Shown here piece by piece: positions 26,242-33,996 of a DNA stretch of 34,063 bases. Where the stretch lies: NCBI GenBank assembly GCA_029884335.1, contig JAOUIA010000040.1:1-34063 (forward strand), in the 5' to 3' direction. The DNA comes from Betaproteobacteria bacterium (GTDB lineage: Bacteria; Pseudomonadota; Gammaproteobacteria; Burkholderiales; Casimicrobiaceae). Numbering within the stretch: position 1 is the stretch's first letter; every line of letters begins with the position of its first letter. A program made the position numbers and the translations under genes. The notes beneath the pieces are model-generated. The model saw only the letters and a program-made list of their open reading frames with translations, did not search any database and was not told the origin of the DNA.

Positions 26242-27294
26242 ATGACCTCGCCCGACGCAGCGCTGACCTACCGCGACGCGGGCGTGGACATCGACGCGGG
26301 CGATGCGCTCGTCGAGCGCATCAAGCCGTTCGCGAAGCGCACGATGCGCCCGGAAGTCCTCGCAGGCATCGGCGGCTTCGGCGCGCTCGTCGAGATCGGC
26401 AAGCGCTACCGCGAGCCCGTGCTCGTCGCGAGCACCGACGGCGTGGGCACGAAGCTCAAGCTCGCCATCGAGCTTGCTCGCCATGGCACCGTCGGCATCG
26501 ACCTCGTGGCGATGAGCGTCAACGACATCCTCGTGCAGGGCGCGGAGCCGCTGTTCTTCCTCGACTACTACGCGTGCGGCAAGCTCGACGTCGACGTCGC
26601 TGCGGATGTCGTGCGCGGCATCGCGGCCGGCTGCGAACAGGCAGGGTGCGCGCTGATCGGCGGCGAGACCGCCGAGATGCCGGGCATGTACGCGGTGGGC
26701 GACTACGACCTCGCAGGGTTCGCGGTGGGGGTGGTCGAGAAGTCCGCGGTCATCGACGGCCGCTCGATCGCGCCCGGCGACGCCGTGCTCGGCCTCGCGT
26801 CGAGCGGCGCGCACAGCAACGGCTACTCGCTGGTGCGGCGCATCCTCGAACGCAGCAAGCCCGACCTCGCGGCGCCGTTCGACCCGCGCGCCGGCGAGAC
26901 TTCCCTGGGCGACGCCTTGATGGCGCCCACGCGCATCTACGTGAAGCCGCTGCTCGCGCTGATGCGCGCGCTGCCGGTGAAGGGCCTCGCGCACATCACC
27001 GGCGGCGGTCTCGTCGAGAACGTCCCGCGCGTGCTGCCCGACGGCGTAACGGCGCGGCTCGAGGCCGCGAAGTGGCCGCGCCCGCCGGTCTTCGACTGGC
27101 TGCAGCGGGAGGGCAACGTCGCCGACGCAGAGATGCACCGCGTGTTCAATTGCGGCATAGGCATGGTCGTGGTCGTGGCGGCCGAGCACGCGGCGCGCGC
27201 AACGCTGCTGCTCACGGCCGCAGGCGAGTCCGTCCACCGCATCGGCGCGATCGTGGCGCGCGAGGCCGGCGCGCCCGCCACCGTCGTCCAGTGA
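26242..27294 (+). CDS. purM: Phosphoribosylformylglycinamidine cyclo-ligase (AIR synthetase)
   Basis: Fifth step of purine synthesis: FGAM plus ATP gives AIR. The product has 350 residues, normal length. The start is ATG 26242, where [20 protein letters not shown] begins as in other PurM; residues before it in frame are low-complexity Arg/Pro. The ATP-binding DGVGTK is at 66-71. [31 protein letters not shown] and [16 protein letters not shown] are diagnostic. Divergent from the AI-2E exporter. purN follows in the same direction after a 181-bp gap filled by an inverted repeat. Confidence 0.98.
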   Translation: MTSPDAALTYRDAGVDIDAGDALVERIKPFAKRTMRPEVLAGIGGFGALVEIGKRYREPVLVASTDGVGTKLKLAIELARHGTVGIDLVAMSVNDILVQGAEPLFFLDYYACGKLDVDVAADVVRGIAAGCEQAGCALIGGETAEMPGMYAVGDYDLAGFAVGVVEKSAVIDGRSIAPGDAVLGLASSGAHSNGYSLVRRILERSKPDLAAPFDPRAGETSLGDALMAPTRIYVKPLLALMRALPVKGLAHITGGGLVENVPRVLPDGVTARLEAAKWPRPPVFDWLQREGNVADAEMHRVFNCGIGMVVVVAAEHAARATLLLTAAGESVHRIGAIVAREAGAPATVVQ

Positions 27295-27330
27295 CCTGTC
27301 GCAACGTGCTCGGCGGCGCATACTGCCACT

Positions 27331-27409
27331 TCGTCATTCCCGCGCAAGCGGGAATCCAGAGTCTCATCCGCACAGAGACGCTGGGTCCCCGCTTGCGCGG
27401 GGACGACGA
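27331..27409. repeat. Inverted pair of hairpin repeats between purM and purN
   Basis: Two 35-bp arms (27331-27365 and 27375-27409) are reverse complements at 30 of 35 positions, separated by 9 bp. Each arm is itself a hairpin with an 8-bp stem and GCAA (or TTGC) loop. The pair resembles the short dispersed GTCATTCCCGCG-type palindromes found in many proteobacteria. Two stem pairs differ between the arms by compensatory changes. Confidence 0.88.
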
Positions 27410-27475
27410 TCCTGGCGGCAAAGCGGCAGGCCGGCTGCCGATCGCACGCTAGCTGACCTGCGTGCGCTGCACGCC

Positions 27476-28132
27476 ATGCTGAAGCGCATTACCGTCCTCG
27501 TCTCCGGGCGCGGCAGCAACCTCGGCGCGCTCGTCGAGGCCTCGCGCGACCCGCGCTACCCCGCCGCGGTCACCCACGTCGTCAGCAACAAGCGCGACGC
27601 GGGCGGGCTCGCGATCGCGCGGGCGAACGCGATCGCGACGAGCGTCGTCGAGCACACCGCGCACGCGACGCGCGAGGCGTTCGACGCGGCGCTCGCCGCC
27701 GCGGTCGACGCGAGCGAGCCCGACCTCGTCGTGCTCGCCGGGTTCATGCGCGTGCTGACGCCGGCGTTCGTCGCGCGCTATGCGGGGCGGCTGCTCAACG
27801 TCCACCCCTCGCTGCTGCCGGCGTACCCGGGACTGCACACGCACCGCCGCGCGTTGGCGGACGGCGTGCGGCTCGCCGGCTGCACCGTCCACTTCGTGAC
27901 TTCCGAGGTGGACGTGGGCCCGATAGTCGCGCAGGCGGCGGTGCCCGTGCGCGACGACGACGACGAGGACTCGCTCGCCGCGCGCGTGCTGGCCGAGGAG
28001 CACCGCGTCCTGCCGGCCGCCGTCGCGTGGTTCTGCGCCGGTCGGATCGCCCTTCACGGCGCGCGTGTTCGGGTGCAGGATGCGCTGATCCCGCAGGCAG
28101 CGCTCGTCGTGCCCTCGCCCGCGGCCGACTGA
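27476..28132 (+). CDS. purN: Phosphoribosylglycinamide formyltransferase
   Basis: Transfers formyl from 10-formyl-THF to GAR in purine synthesis. The product has 218 residues. GRGSNL (11-16) binds the substrate phosphate. Catalytic Asn108 and His110 lie in NVHPSLLPAYPGLHTH, and Asp146 in FVTSEVDVGPIV. All three match E. coli PurN. ATG 27476 directly precedes the conserved LKRITVLVSGRGSN. The DUF3108 gene begins 3 bp after the stop, so both share a transcript. Confidence 0.97.
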   Translation: MLKRITVLVSGRGSNLGALVEASRDPRYPAAVTHVVSNKRDAGGLAIARANAIATSVVEHTAHATREAFDAALAAAVDASEPDLVVLAGFMRVLTPAFVARYAGRLLNVHPSLLPAYPGLHTHRRALADGVRLAGCTVHFVTSEVDVGPIVAQAAVPVRDDDDEDSLAARVLAEEHRVLPAAVAWFCAGRIALHGARVRVQDALIPQAALVVPSPAAD

Positions 28133-28135
28133 CCG

Positions 28136-29230
28136 ATGGAGCTGACCGTCGCATCGTTCGCCCTCGCGCCCCGCCGGCGCTGGTGGGAGGTGCGGCCCGC
28201 GTTGCTCGTCGCGCTGGCCCTCTCGTCGGCCGTGCATTTCGCGATCTCGCTCCTTCCCGACGAGTTGCCGACCGCGCCGGATCCGACCCCGCTGTCGGCG
28301 TCGATCCGCGAGCTGCCGCCGCCGCCCACGCCCAAGGCCGTCCCCGCGCCGGTCAAGCCCAGGCCGCGGCGCCCCGCGCCGCCGGCACCCGCCCCCTCGC
28401 CGGTCGAGACGCCCGCCGAGGAGACGGTCGCGGAAGCGCCGCAAGCGGAAGCGTCGAAGACCGCTGCAACGGAACCCGCCCCGCCGGCGGAGGCGCCCGC
28501 GACGGCAGCGCCGCCGGAGCCCGCGGTGCTCGCGGAGGAAGTGAGCGCGCCGGCCGAGGCGGCGCCGGCGAAGGTGCTGCCGCCGCGCGTCGATCTCTCG
28601 TACAAGGTGCTCTACGGCGCGGGCTTCCACGTGGGCACGCTCACCTACCGCTTCGAGCACGCGGACAACCGCTACACGATCTCGACGATCGGCGAGGCGC
28701 GCGGGCTGGCGGCGCTGTTCGTGCGCGGACAGGGGCGCGTGCAGAGCCGCGGCGTCATCACCGGCCAAGGCCTGCAGCCGACGACGCTGGAGGTCGACCG
28801 CTTCAACAAGCGCGGCAGCGAGCGCGCCGAGTTCGACTGGGAGACCGGCATCGCCACGCTGCACGAGGACAAGGTGGCGCCGCTCGAGCTGCCGACCTTC
28901 GACCCGCTGACGATGATGTGGCAGTTCTACTTCCAGCCGCCGGAAGGGGCGACGCAGACCTTCGCGCTCGCCACCACGCGGCGCGTGAACCGCGTCACCG
29001 TGCGACGCGAGCGTACCGAGACGATCGAGTGGAACGGCGAGAAGCTCGACACCGAGGTGTGGCACCGCACCAGCGAGGACGGCAAGACCGAGGCCTACGT
29101 GTGGCTCGCGCCGGGGCTGCGCTGGATCCCGGTGAAGGTGCGCGCGGAGCACGCGACGCGCGGCGCCGTCGAGGCGGTGCTGGACGCGATACGCGTCGAC
29201 GAACCGCTGGCGCAGGCGCCGGAAAAGTGA
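28136..29230 (+). CDS. DUF3108 protein with TonB-like N-terminus
   Basis: A 364-residue envelope protein with three parts. A cytoplasmic stub and one membrane helix (about 20-40, PALLVALALSSAVHFAISLL) come first. A Pro/Ala/Glu-rich spacer (about 41-145), like the periplasm-spanning region of TonB, is next. Last is a C-terminal beta-rich DUF3108 domain (about 148-355), beginning DLSYKVLYGAGFHVGTLTYRFEH and including FDPLTMMWQFYFQPPEG. DUF3108 proteins are usually exported and of unknown function; here the domain is tethered to the inner membrane. The gene is tightly linked to purN. The gap 29231-29415 carries a MITE-like palindrome. Confidence 0.85.
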   Translation: MELTVASFALAPRRRWWEVRPALLVALALSSAVHFAISLLPDELPTAPDPTPLSASIRELPPPPTPKAVPAPVKPRPRRPAPPAPAPSPVETPAEETVAEAPQAEASKTAATEPAPPAEAPATAAPPEPAVLAEEVSAPAEAAPAKVLPPRVDLSYKVLYGAGFHVGTLTYRFEHADNRYTISTIGEARGLAALFVRGQGRVQSRGVITGQGLQPTTLEVDRFNKRGSERAEFDWETGIATLHEDKVAPLELPTFDPLTMMWQFYFQPPEGATQTFALATTRRVNRVTVRRERTETIEWNGEKLDTEVWHRTSEDGKTEAYVWLAPGLRWIPVKVRAEHATRGAVEAVLDAIRVDEPLAQAPEK

Positions 29231-29273
29231 CGATCCGGTTGGTGGCGATGGCCGGCGGCAGCACGCTGCGGCG

Positions 29274-29361
29274 CCCCCTCACCCCGGCCCTCTCCCGCAA
29301 GCGGGAGAGGGGGGACGCTCCCTGTCGCCCGGAGTCAGGGGAGAGGGTCGGGGTGAGGGGG
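29274..29361. repeat. MITE-like 88-bp palindromic element
   Basis: Terminal inverted repeats at 29274-29296 and 29339-29361 match at 22 of 23 positions (CCCCCTCACCCCGGCCCTCT... and its complement). Inside lies a second perfect hairpin TCTCCCGC-AA-GCGGGAGA (29291-29308). No ORF is present and no clear target-site duplication flanks it. This resembles the dispersed CCCTCACCCC-type palindromes common in GC-rich proteobacteria. It may fold into a strong stem that separates the purN-DUF3108 message from the next gene. Confidence 0.88.
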
Positions 29362-29415
29362 AGTCGTGCAGCGATCCCGCGGCCCTGCAGGGTGTGACCC
29401 GAAGTCGAGGAAGAC

Positions 29416-30675
29416 TTGACCGTCCCCGCCAACCTGATCGGCGGCCTCGCCGCCGCGATCGAGCGCGTGCGCCGTCTCGCCGCACCGGCCGACGCGACGC
29501 TGCGCGCGTTCTTCCGCGAGCACCCCGCGATGGGCCAGCGCGACCGCGCGTTCGTCGCCGAGGGCACGTTTGCGTACCTGCGCCACCTGCGCTCGCTCGA
29601 GACGCTGGCGGGCGACGTCCCGCCGCGCAAGCTCGCGCTCGCCGTCGCGGTGCGCGAGCTCGGCCACTCGGTGCGCGAGCTCGAAGGCGCGACGCGCGCG
29701 CACGAGCGCGAGTGGCTCGCGGAGTTCAAGGGGCGGCTGGCGACGCCATTGCTGCCTGCCGTGGCCGCGGACCTCCCCGACTGGCTGTGGGAACGCCTGG
29801 GGGCCGTCTACGGGGACGAGCGGCGCGCGGCGCTGGCGAAGGCGCTCGCCGCGCAGGCGCCCTTCGACCTCCGCGTGAACGCGACGAAGGCGACGCGAGA
29901 GGAAGCGCTGGCCGCGCTCTCGGCCGACGGGTTCGCGGTGACGCCCACGCCCTATGCGCCGCTGGGACTGCGCGTGAGCGGCCATGCGCAGCTCGCGAAG
30001 CACCCCTGGCTCGCCGACGGCCGGCTCGAGGTGCAGGACGAGGGCAGCCAACTCGTCGCGCACCTGGTCGCGCCGCGGCGCAGCGACATGGTCGTCGACT
30101 TCTGCGCCGGCGCGGGCGGCAAGACGCTGGCGCTGGGCGCGCTGATGCGCTCGCAGGGGCGGCTCTACGCGTTCGACGTGATCGACAAGCGACTCGCCGC
30201 GTTCAAGCCGCGGCTCGCGCGCTCGGGACTGTCGAACGTGCACCCGGAGCTGATCGCGCACGAGCGCGACGCGCGCGTGAAGCGCCTCGCCGGCAAGGTC
30301 GACCGCGTGCTGGTCGACGCGCCTTGCACCGGCTTCGGCACGCTGCGGCGCAACCCCGACCTCAAGTGGCGCCACGGTCCCGAGGCGGTCGCCGAGCTCG
30401 CCGCGAAGCAGGCGTCGATCCTCGCGGCGGCCGCCACGCTGCTCAAGCCCGGCGGGCGCCTCGTCTACGCGACGTGCAGCATCCTGCCCGAGGAGAACGA
30501 GGCGATCGTGCAGCAGTTCCTCGACGGACACGCGGCGTTCCGCAGCGCCGACGTCGCCTCCGAGCTCGCACGTCTCAGGATCCCGCTCGACACCGGGGCC
30601 ACGCTCAAGCTCGCGCCCGACACGCACGGCTGCGACGGCTTCTTCGCCGCGATTCTCGAGCGGCGGGCAGCCTGA
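29416..30675 (+). CDS. RsmB/NOP-family RNA (cytosine-5) methyltransferase
   Basis: SAM-dependent m5C methyltransferase of 419 residues. The N-terminal helical and ferredoxin-like part (1-220) lacks a clear NusB domain. The Rossmann core contains VDFCAGAGGKTLALG (SAM binding, about 227-241), the nucleophile motif DAPCTG with Cys304, and ATCSILPEENE with Cys354 as the second conserved Cys. WLADGRLEVQDEGSQLV is also typical. The target is probably rRNA, as in RsmB, but position cannot be inferred. The chosen start is TTG 29416, because GAGGAAG lies just before it and no in-frame ATG gives the N-terminus. Confidence 0.9.
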   Translation: MTVPANLIGGLAAAIERVRRLAAPADATLRAFFREHPAMGQRDRAFVAEGTFAYLRHLRSLETLAGDVPPRKLALAVAVRELGHSVRELEGATRAHEREWLAEFKGRLATPLLPAVAADLPDWLWERLGAVYGDERRAALAKALAAQAPFDLRVNATKATREEALAALSADGFAVTPTPYAPLGLRVSGHAQLAKHPWLADGRLEVQDEGSQLVAHLVAPRRSDMVVDFCAGAGGKTLALGALMRSQGRLYAFDVIDKRLAAFKPRLARSGLSNVHPELIAHERDARVKRLAGKVDRVLVDAPCTGFGTLRRNPDLKWRHGPEAVAELAAKQASILAAAATLLKPGGRLVYATCSILPEENEAIVQQFLDGHAAFRSADVASELARLRIPLDTGATLKLAPDTHGCDGFFAAILERRAA

Positions 30676-30683
30676 CTGGCCGC

Positions 30684-30689
30684 TATACT
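30684..30689 (+). promoter_or_regulatory. -10 box for mscS-type gene, likely leaderless
   Basis: TATACT ends only 8 bases before the ATG at 30698, so transcription would begin at or within a few bases of the start codon. The ten bases before the ATG (CTCCCGCGCC) contain no ribosome-binding site. No -35 consensus is visible. Confidence 0.45.
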
Positions 30690-30697
30690 CCCGCGCC

Positions 30698-31972
30698 ATG
30701 TTCGGCCCGATCGACTTCGCGCGCCTGGAGCGTCTGCTGGCCACGCCGCTCGGCTGGGCCGAACTCGCGCTGACAGTCGCCTGCTTCGCGGTCGGCAGGC
30801 TCGTCGACCGCGCGATCCTCCGGCGGAGCGCGCACGCGCCGCCGGGCACCCGGCTCGTCGCCGGCGTCACGCGGATGGCGATGCCGCTGGTCGCGCTGGC
30901 GCTGCTGTTCGTCGCGCGCATCGCGTGGAACCGCTACGCCATCTCGCGCTTCATCGACCTCGGCATCGTGCTCGCCGGGGCGCTCGCGGGCATCCGCATG
31001 CTCCTCTTCACGCTGCGCCGGCTCGCGCCGAACGTCGCTTGGCTGAAGGGCTGGGAGCGCGCGATCAGCTTCACCGTGTGGACGCTGGTGGCGCTGCACC
31101 TGCTCGGCATCACGCCGGAGATCGCCGAGGAGCTCGACGCGCACAGGCTGCCGCTCGGCAAGGGCGAAGCCTCGCTGCTGACGCTTCTCAAGGGCGCCGC
31201 GGCGATCCTGGTGACGATCGCGGTGTCGCTGTGGCTGTCCGGGCTGGTCGAGCAGCGGCTGATGAAGACCGACATGGACCTGTCGCACCGCGCGCTGCTG
31301 TCCAAGTTCGTCAGCGCGGTGCTGCTGGTCGTGGGCGTGCTGGTCGCGCTGCAGACGATCGGCCTCGACCTCACGGTCCTGTCCGTCTTCGGCGGCGCGC
31401 TGGGGGTGGGCATCGGGCTCGGGCTGCAGAAGCTCGCGTCCAACTACATCGCCGGCTTCGTCATCCTGATGGACCGCTCGATCCGGCTCGGGGACCTGAT
31501 CACGGTCTCCGACAGGCACGGCGTGGTCACCAACGTGACATCGCGCTACTGCGTCGTGCGCAGCCTCGACGGCGTGGAGGCGATCGTGCCCAACGAGACG
31601 CTGGTGACGACGACCGTGCTCAACCACTCGTTCTCGGCAAAGGACGTGCGCGTGGCCGTCGCCGTCCAGGTCGCCTACGGAACCGACCTCGACCGCGCGC
31701 TCGCGGTGCTGCGCGAGGTCGCGCGCGGGCACCCCCGCGTGGACACCGAACCTCCGCGCGAGCCGGCGGCATTCGTGGTGCGTTTCGCGGAAAGCGGCAT
31801 CGACCTCGAGCTCGGCTTCTGGATCCGCGACCCCGAGAACGGGCAGCTCAACGTCAAGAGCGACCTCAACCTCGCGGTGTGGAAGGCCTTCCAGGCAGCG
31901 GGGATCGCCGTCCCCTACCCGCAGCGGGAAGTCCGGCTCATTGGCGGCGCCCCCCTCCCCAGCGCCGGCTGA
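30698..31972 (+). CDS. Small-conductance mechanosensitive channel, MscS family
   Basis: A 424-residue inner-membrane channel that opens under membrane tension to release solutes. Four or five N-terminal membrane segments (about 17-35, 60-75, 85-105, 125-140, 165-185) precede the MscS core at about 200-320. The core has pore helix GGALGVGIGLGLQKLASNYIAG with Gly/Ala packing, the linker FVILMDRSIRLGDLI, the beta domain VTNVTSRYCVVRSLDGVEAIVPNE and TTTVLNHSF. A cytosolic alpha/beta C-terminus ends the protein. The extra N-terminal helices make it larger than E. coli MscS (286 residues). Convincing promoter at 30684, no ribosome-binding site. Confidence 0.93.
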   Translation: MFGPIDFARLERLLATPLGWAELALTVACFAVGRLVDRAILRRSAHAPPGTRLVAGVTRMAMPLVALALLFVARIAWNRYAISRFIDLGIVLAGALAGIRMLLFTLRRLAPNVAWLKGWERAISFTVWTLVALHLLGITPEIAEELDAHRLPLGKGEASLLTLLKGAAAILVTIAVSLWLSGLVEQRLMKTDMDLSHRALLSKFVSAVLLVVGVLVALQTIGLDLTVLSVFGGALGVGIGLGLQKLASNYIAGFVILMDRSIRLGDLITVSDRHGVVTNVTSRYCVVRSLDGVEAIVPNETLVTTTVLNHSFSAKDVRVAVAVQVAYGTDLDRALAVLREVARGHPRVDTEPPREPAAFVVRFAESGIDLELGFWIRDPENGQLNVKSDLNLAVWKAFQAAGIAVPYPQREVRLIGGAPLPSAG

Positions 31973-32043
31973 CGGCCTCCCGCCGCCGGGGCGGCCGGCG
32001 CGAAAAACTTGCGGAAAGTCATCGCGGGAGCGTCGGCCTCGCG

Positions 32044-32049
32044 TACAAT
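32044..32049 (+). promoter_or_regulatory. -10 box for desaturase gene
   Basis: TACAAT lies 37 bases before the desaturase ATG (32087) in the 114-bp gap after mscS. No -35 consensus is seen at 16-18 bp. It would give a leader of about 30 bases. AGGAC lies 12 bases before the ATG as a weak ribosome-binding site. Confidence 0.35.
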
Positions 32050-32086
32050 GCCGCACGCAACGAGGTCACAGGACCCAGACAAATCA

Positions 32087-33298
32087 ATGAATTACGATTG
32101 GCTCGACCTGCTTTCGCACGGCTTCCTCGACCTGCCCTGGTGGGGCTACGTCGTGGTGACGCTGGCACTCACGCACGTGACGATCGCCTCGGTCACGATC
32201 TTCCTGCACCGCTGCCAGGCGCACCGCGGCCTCGACCTGCACCCGGCGGTCTCCCACTTCTTCCGCTTCTGGCTGTGGCTCACCACCGGCATGGTGACCA
32301 AGGAGTGGGTGGCGATCCACCGCAAGCACCACGCCAAGGTGGAGACCGTCGACGACCCGCACAGCCCCATGACGCGCGGCATCGGCACGGTCATGTGGAA
32401 GGGCACGGAGCTGTATCGCGCCGAGTCGAAGAACGAGGAAACGCTGGCCAAGTACGGCCTCGGCACGCCGGACGACTGGATGGAGCGCAACGTCTACACG
32501 CGCTTCTCGTGGGAGGGCGTGGGCCTGATGGTGGTCCTCAACGTCCTGCTGTTCGGCCCGATCGGGTTGACCATCTGGGCGCTGCAGATGATGTGGATCC
32601 CGTTCTGGGCCGCCGGCGTCATCAACGGCATCGGCCACTACTGGGGCTACCGCAACTTCGCCAGCGCCGACACCTCGACGAACATCGTCCCCTGGGGCTT
32701 CATCGTCGGCGGCGAGGAGCTGCACAACAACCACCACGCCTACGGCACGTCGGCGAAGTTCAGCTCGCGCTGGTGGGAGTTCGACCTGGGCTGGGGCTAC
32801 ATCCGCGTGCTGTCCGCGCTGGGGCTTGCCAAGGTGCGCAAGGTCGCGCCGAAGCTCACCATGACCAGCGCCAAGCCGGCGCCCGACCTGGTCACGCTGC
32901 ACGCGGTCATCACGCACCGCTACGCGGTCGCGACGACCTACGCGCGGACGCTGAAGGAGACCTGCGCCGCCGAGATCGAGGCGCTGCGCACGCGCGTGCG
33001 CAGCGGCGAGCTCAAGGGGATCGAGGTGCCGAGCCTGCGGCGGCTGAAGCAGTGGCTGTCGAGCGAGCCCTCCGCGCTGCCGCCCGCCGAGCGCGCGAGC
33101 CTCGCGACGATGCTCTCCCAGAGCAAGGCGCTGGCGAAGATCTACGCGATGCGCGAGGAGCTCTCGACGCTGTGGACGCGGTCCACCGAGTCCTCCGAGC
33201 AGCTGCTCGCGCGGCTGCAGGACTGGTGCCAGCGCGCCGAGCGCTCCGGCATCGAGTCGCTGGCGCGCTTCTCGCTGACGCTGCGGCGGTACGCCTAG
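32087..33298 (+). CDS. Fatty acid desaturase with ISL3-transposase-like C-terminus
   Basis: Membrane di-iron desaturase of 403 residues, which introduces a double bond into acyl chains (delta-9-type by family). The N-terminal 1-250 has hydrophobic segments and three histidine boxes: HRCQAH (41-46), HRKHH (78-82) and HNNHH (213-217). After about residue 268 the sequence changes character. The soluble, charged, helical region (RTLKETCAAEIEALRTRV; LPPAERASLATMLSQS; ALAKIYAMREELSTLW; LQDWCQRAERSGIESLARFS) is close to the C-terminal end of ISL3-family (DDE_Tnp_ISL3) transposases in motif order and spacing. That assignment is from memory of the family. Similar C-terminal regions may occur in other betaproteobacterial desaturases. 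ATG 32087 is chosen because the membrane domain begins there. Confidence 0.88.
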   Translation: MNYDWLDLLSHGFLDLPWWGYVVVTLALTHVTIASVTIFLHRCQAHRGLDLHPAVSHFFRFWLWLTTGMVTKEWVAIHRKHHAKVETVDDPHSPMTRGIGTVMWKGTELYRAESKNEETLAKYGLGTPDDWMERNVYTRFSWEGVGLMVVLNVLLFGPIGLTIWALQMMWIPFWAAGVINGIGHYWGYRNFASADTSTNIVPWGFIVGGEELHNNHHAYGTSAKFSSRWWEFDLGWGYIRVLSALGLAKVRKVAPKLTMTSAKPAPDLVTLHAVITHRYAVATTYARTLKETCAAEIEALRTRVRSGELKGIEVPSLRRLKQWLSSEPSALPPAERASLATMLSQSKALAKIYAMREELSTLWTRSTESSEQLLARLQDWCQRAERSGIESLARFSLTLRRYA

Positions 33299-33303
33299 CG
33301 ACG

Positions 33304-33421
33304 AACGACGCTGGGCTCCCGCGTTCGCGGGAGCGACGAAGTGGGGAGGTCGTCATCCCCGCACCACCCGTCGTCATCCCCGCGCCACCCGTCGTCATCC
33401 CCGCGAAAGCGGGGATCCAGT
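33304..33421. repeat. Hairpin repeats flanking a 21-bp tandem repeat
   Basis: A left hairpin copy (stem GCTCCCGC/GCGGGAGC, about 33315-33334) and an oppositely oriented right copy (stem ATCCCCGC/GCGGGGAT, loop GAAA, about 33397-33418) belong to the same family as the purM-purN and ssb repeats. Between them, GTCGTCATCCCCGC(A/G)CCACCC is repeated in tandem (33349-33369, 33370-33390), and a third unit merges into the right hairpin. The unit is a partial hairpin arm followed by CCACCC. Confidence 0.85.
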
Positions 33422-33446
33422 GCCTCGCCACCATCGAGTACATGTG

Positions 33447-33474
33447 AAAAAGGCCCGCTGCGTGCGGGCCTTTT
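33447..33474. terminator. Bidirectional intrinsic terminator between desaturase gene and rpmG
   Basis: AAAAA-GGCCCGC-TGCGT-GCGGGCC-TTTT: a perfect 7-bp GC stem (33452-33458 with 33464-33470), flanked by an A-run on one side and a T-run on the other. It can end the rightward desaturase transcript and the leftward rpmB-rpmG transcript. Confidence 0.9.
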
Positions 33475-33513
33475 CGCTTGCGCGGGCGTCGGGCGCCCGC
33501 TGCATCGTGGTCG

Positions 33514-33669
33514 CTACTTGAGCTTCGTTTCCTTGTAGTCGACGTGCTTGCGGGCGACCGGATCGAATTTCTTCATCACGATCTTGTCCGGCGTCGTCTT
33601 CTTGTTCTTGGTCGTCGTGTAGAAGTGGCCGGTGCCGGCCGACGACTCGAGCTTGATCTTCTCGCGCAT
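33514..33669 (-). CDS. rpmG: 50S ribosomal protein L33
   Basis: A 51-residue ribosomal protein of the large subunit near the E site. The sequence begins [20 protein letters not shown], continues [17 protein letters not shown] and ends VDYKETKLK, matching L33. It has no cysteines, so it is the zinc-independent form. It follows rpmB by 17 bp and ends before the bidirectional terminator. Confidence 0.97.
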   Translation of the reverse strand: MREKIKLESSAGTGHFYTTTKNKKTTPDKIVMKKFDPVARKHVDYKETKLK

Positions 33670-33686
33670 GGTGAGCTCCGGTCAGG

Positions 33687-33923
33687 CTAGACGTGCGTGC
33701 CCTTGGCGCGCAGGTCGGCCAGCACGGCGTCGATGCCGTTCTTGTCGATCGTGCGCAGCGCGGCGTTGGTGAGGCGCATGCTGACCCAGCGGTTCTCGCT
33801 CTCCACCCAGAACCGGCGGTTCTGCAGGTTGGGCATGAAACGGCGCTTGGTCTTGTTGTTCGCGTGCGAAACGCGGTTGCCGACGACGGGCTTCTTGCCG
33901 GTGACCGGGCAGACTCGAGCCAT
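33687..33923 (-). CDS. rpmB: 50S ribosomal protein L28
   Basis: A 78-residue ribosomal protein needed for 70S assembly. [39 protein letters not shown] and the C-terminal [20 protein letters not shown] are diagnostic. GAAGGAG sits 6 bases before the ATG at 33923. First gene of the rpmB-rpmG operon, transcribed from the strong promoter at 33967-33996. Confidence 0.98.
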   Translation of the reverse strand: MARVCPVTGKKPVVGNRVSHANNKTKRRFMPNLQNRRFWVESENRWVSMRLTNAALRTIDKNGIDAVLADLRAKGTHV

Positions 33924-33966
33924 GGCTCGCTCCTTCGAATTTCGGGTGGGGCGGGAAAAGCGTAGG

Positions 33967-33996
33967 ATTATAAAGCCTTTTCTCCCCGGCGGTCAA
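33967..33996 (-). promoter_or_regulatory. Sigma-70 promoter of rpmB-rpmG
   Basis: On the minus strand TTGACC (33996-33991) and a perfect TATAAT (33972-33967) are separated by 18 bp. Transcription would begin near 33960, giving a leader of about 37 bases before the rpmB ATG. It is the best consensus promoter in the window, as expected for ribosomal protein genes. The remaining 67 bases to the window end show no further feature. Confidence 0.85.

Noticed and set aside
27449-29152. 567-residue minus-strand frame across purN and DUF3108
   Set aside because: Arg/Glu/Asp-rich shadow; purN motifs on the plus strand are decisive.
33349-33411. CRISPR-like array
   Set aside because: Units are contiguous 21-mers without spacers, only two to three copies, and part of a dispersed hairpin repeat.
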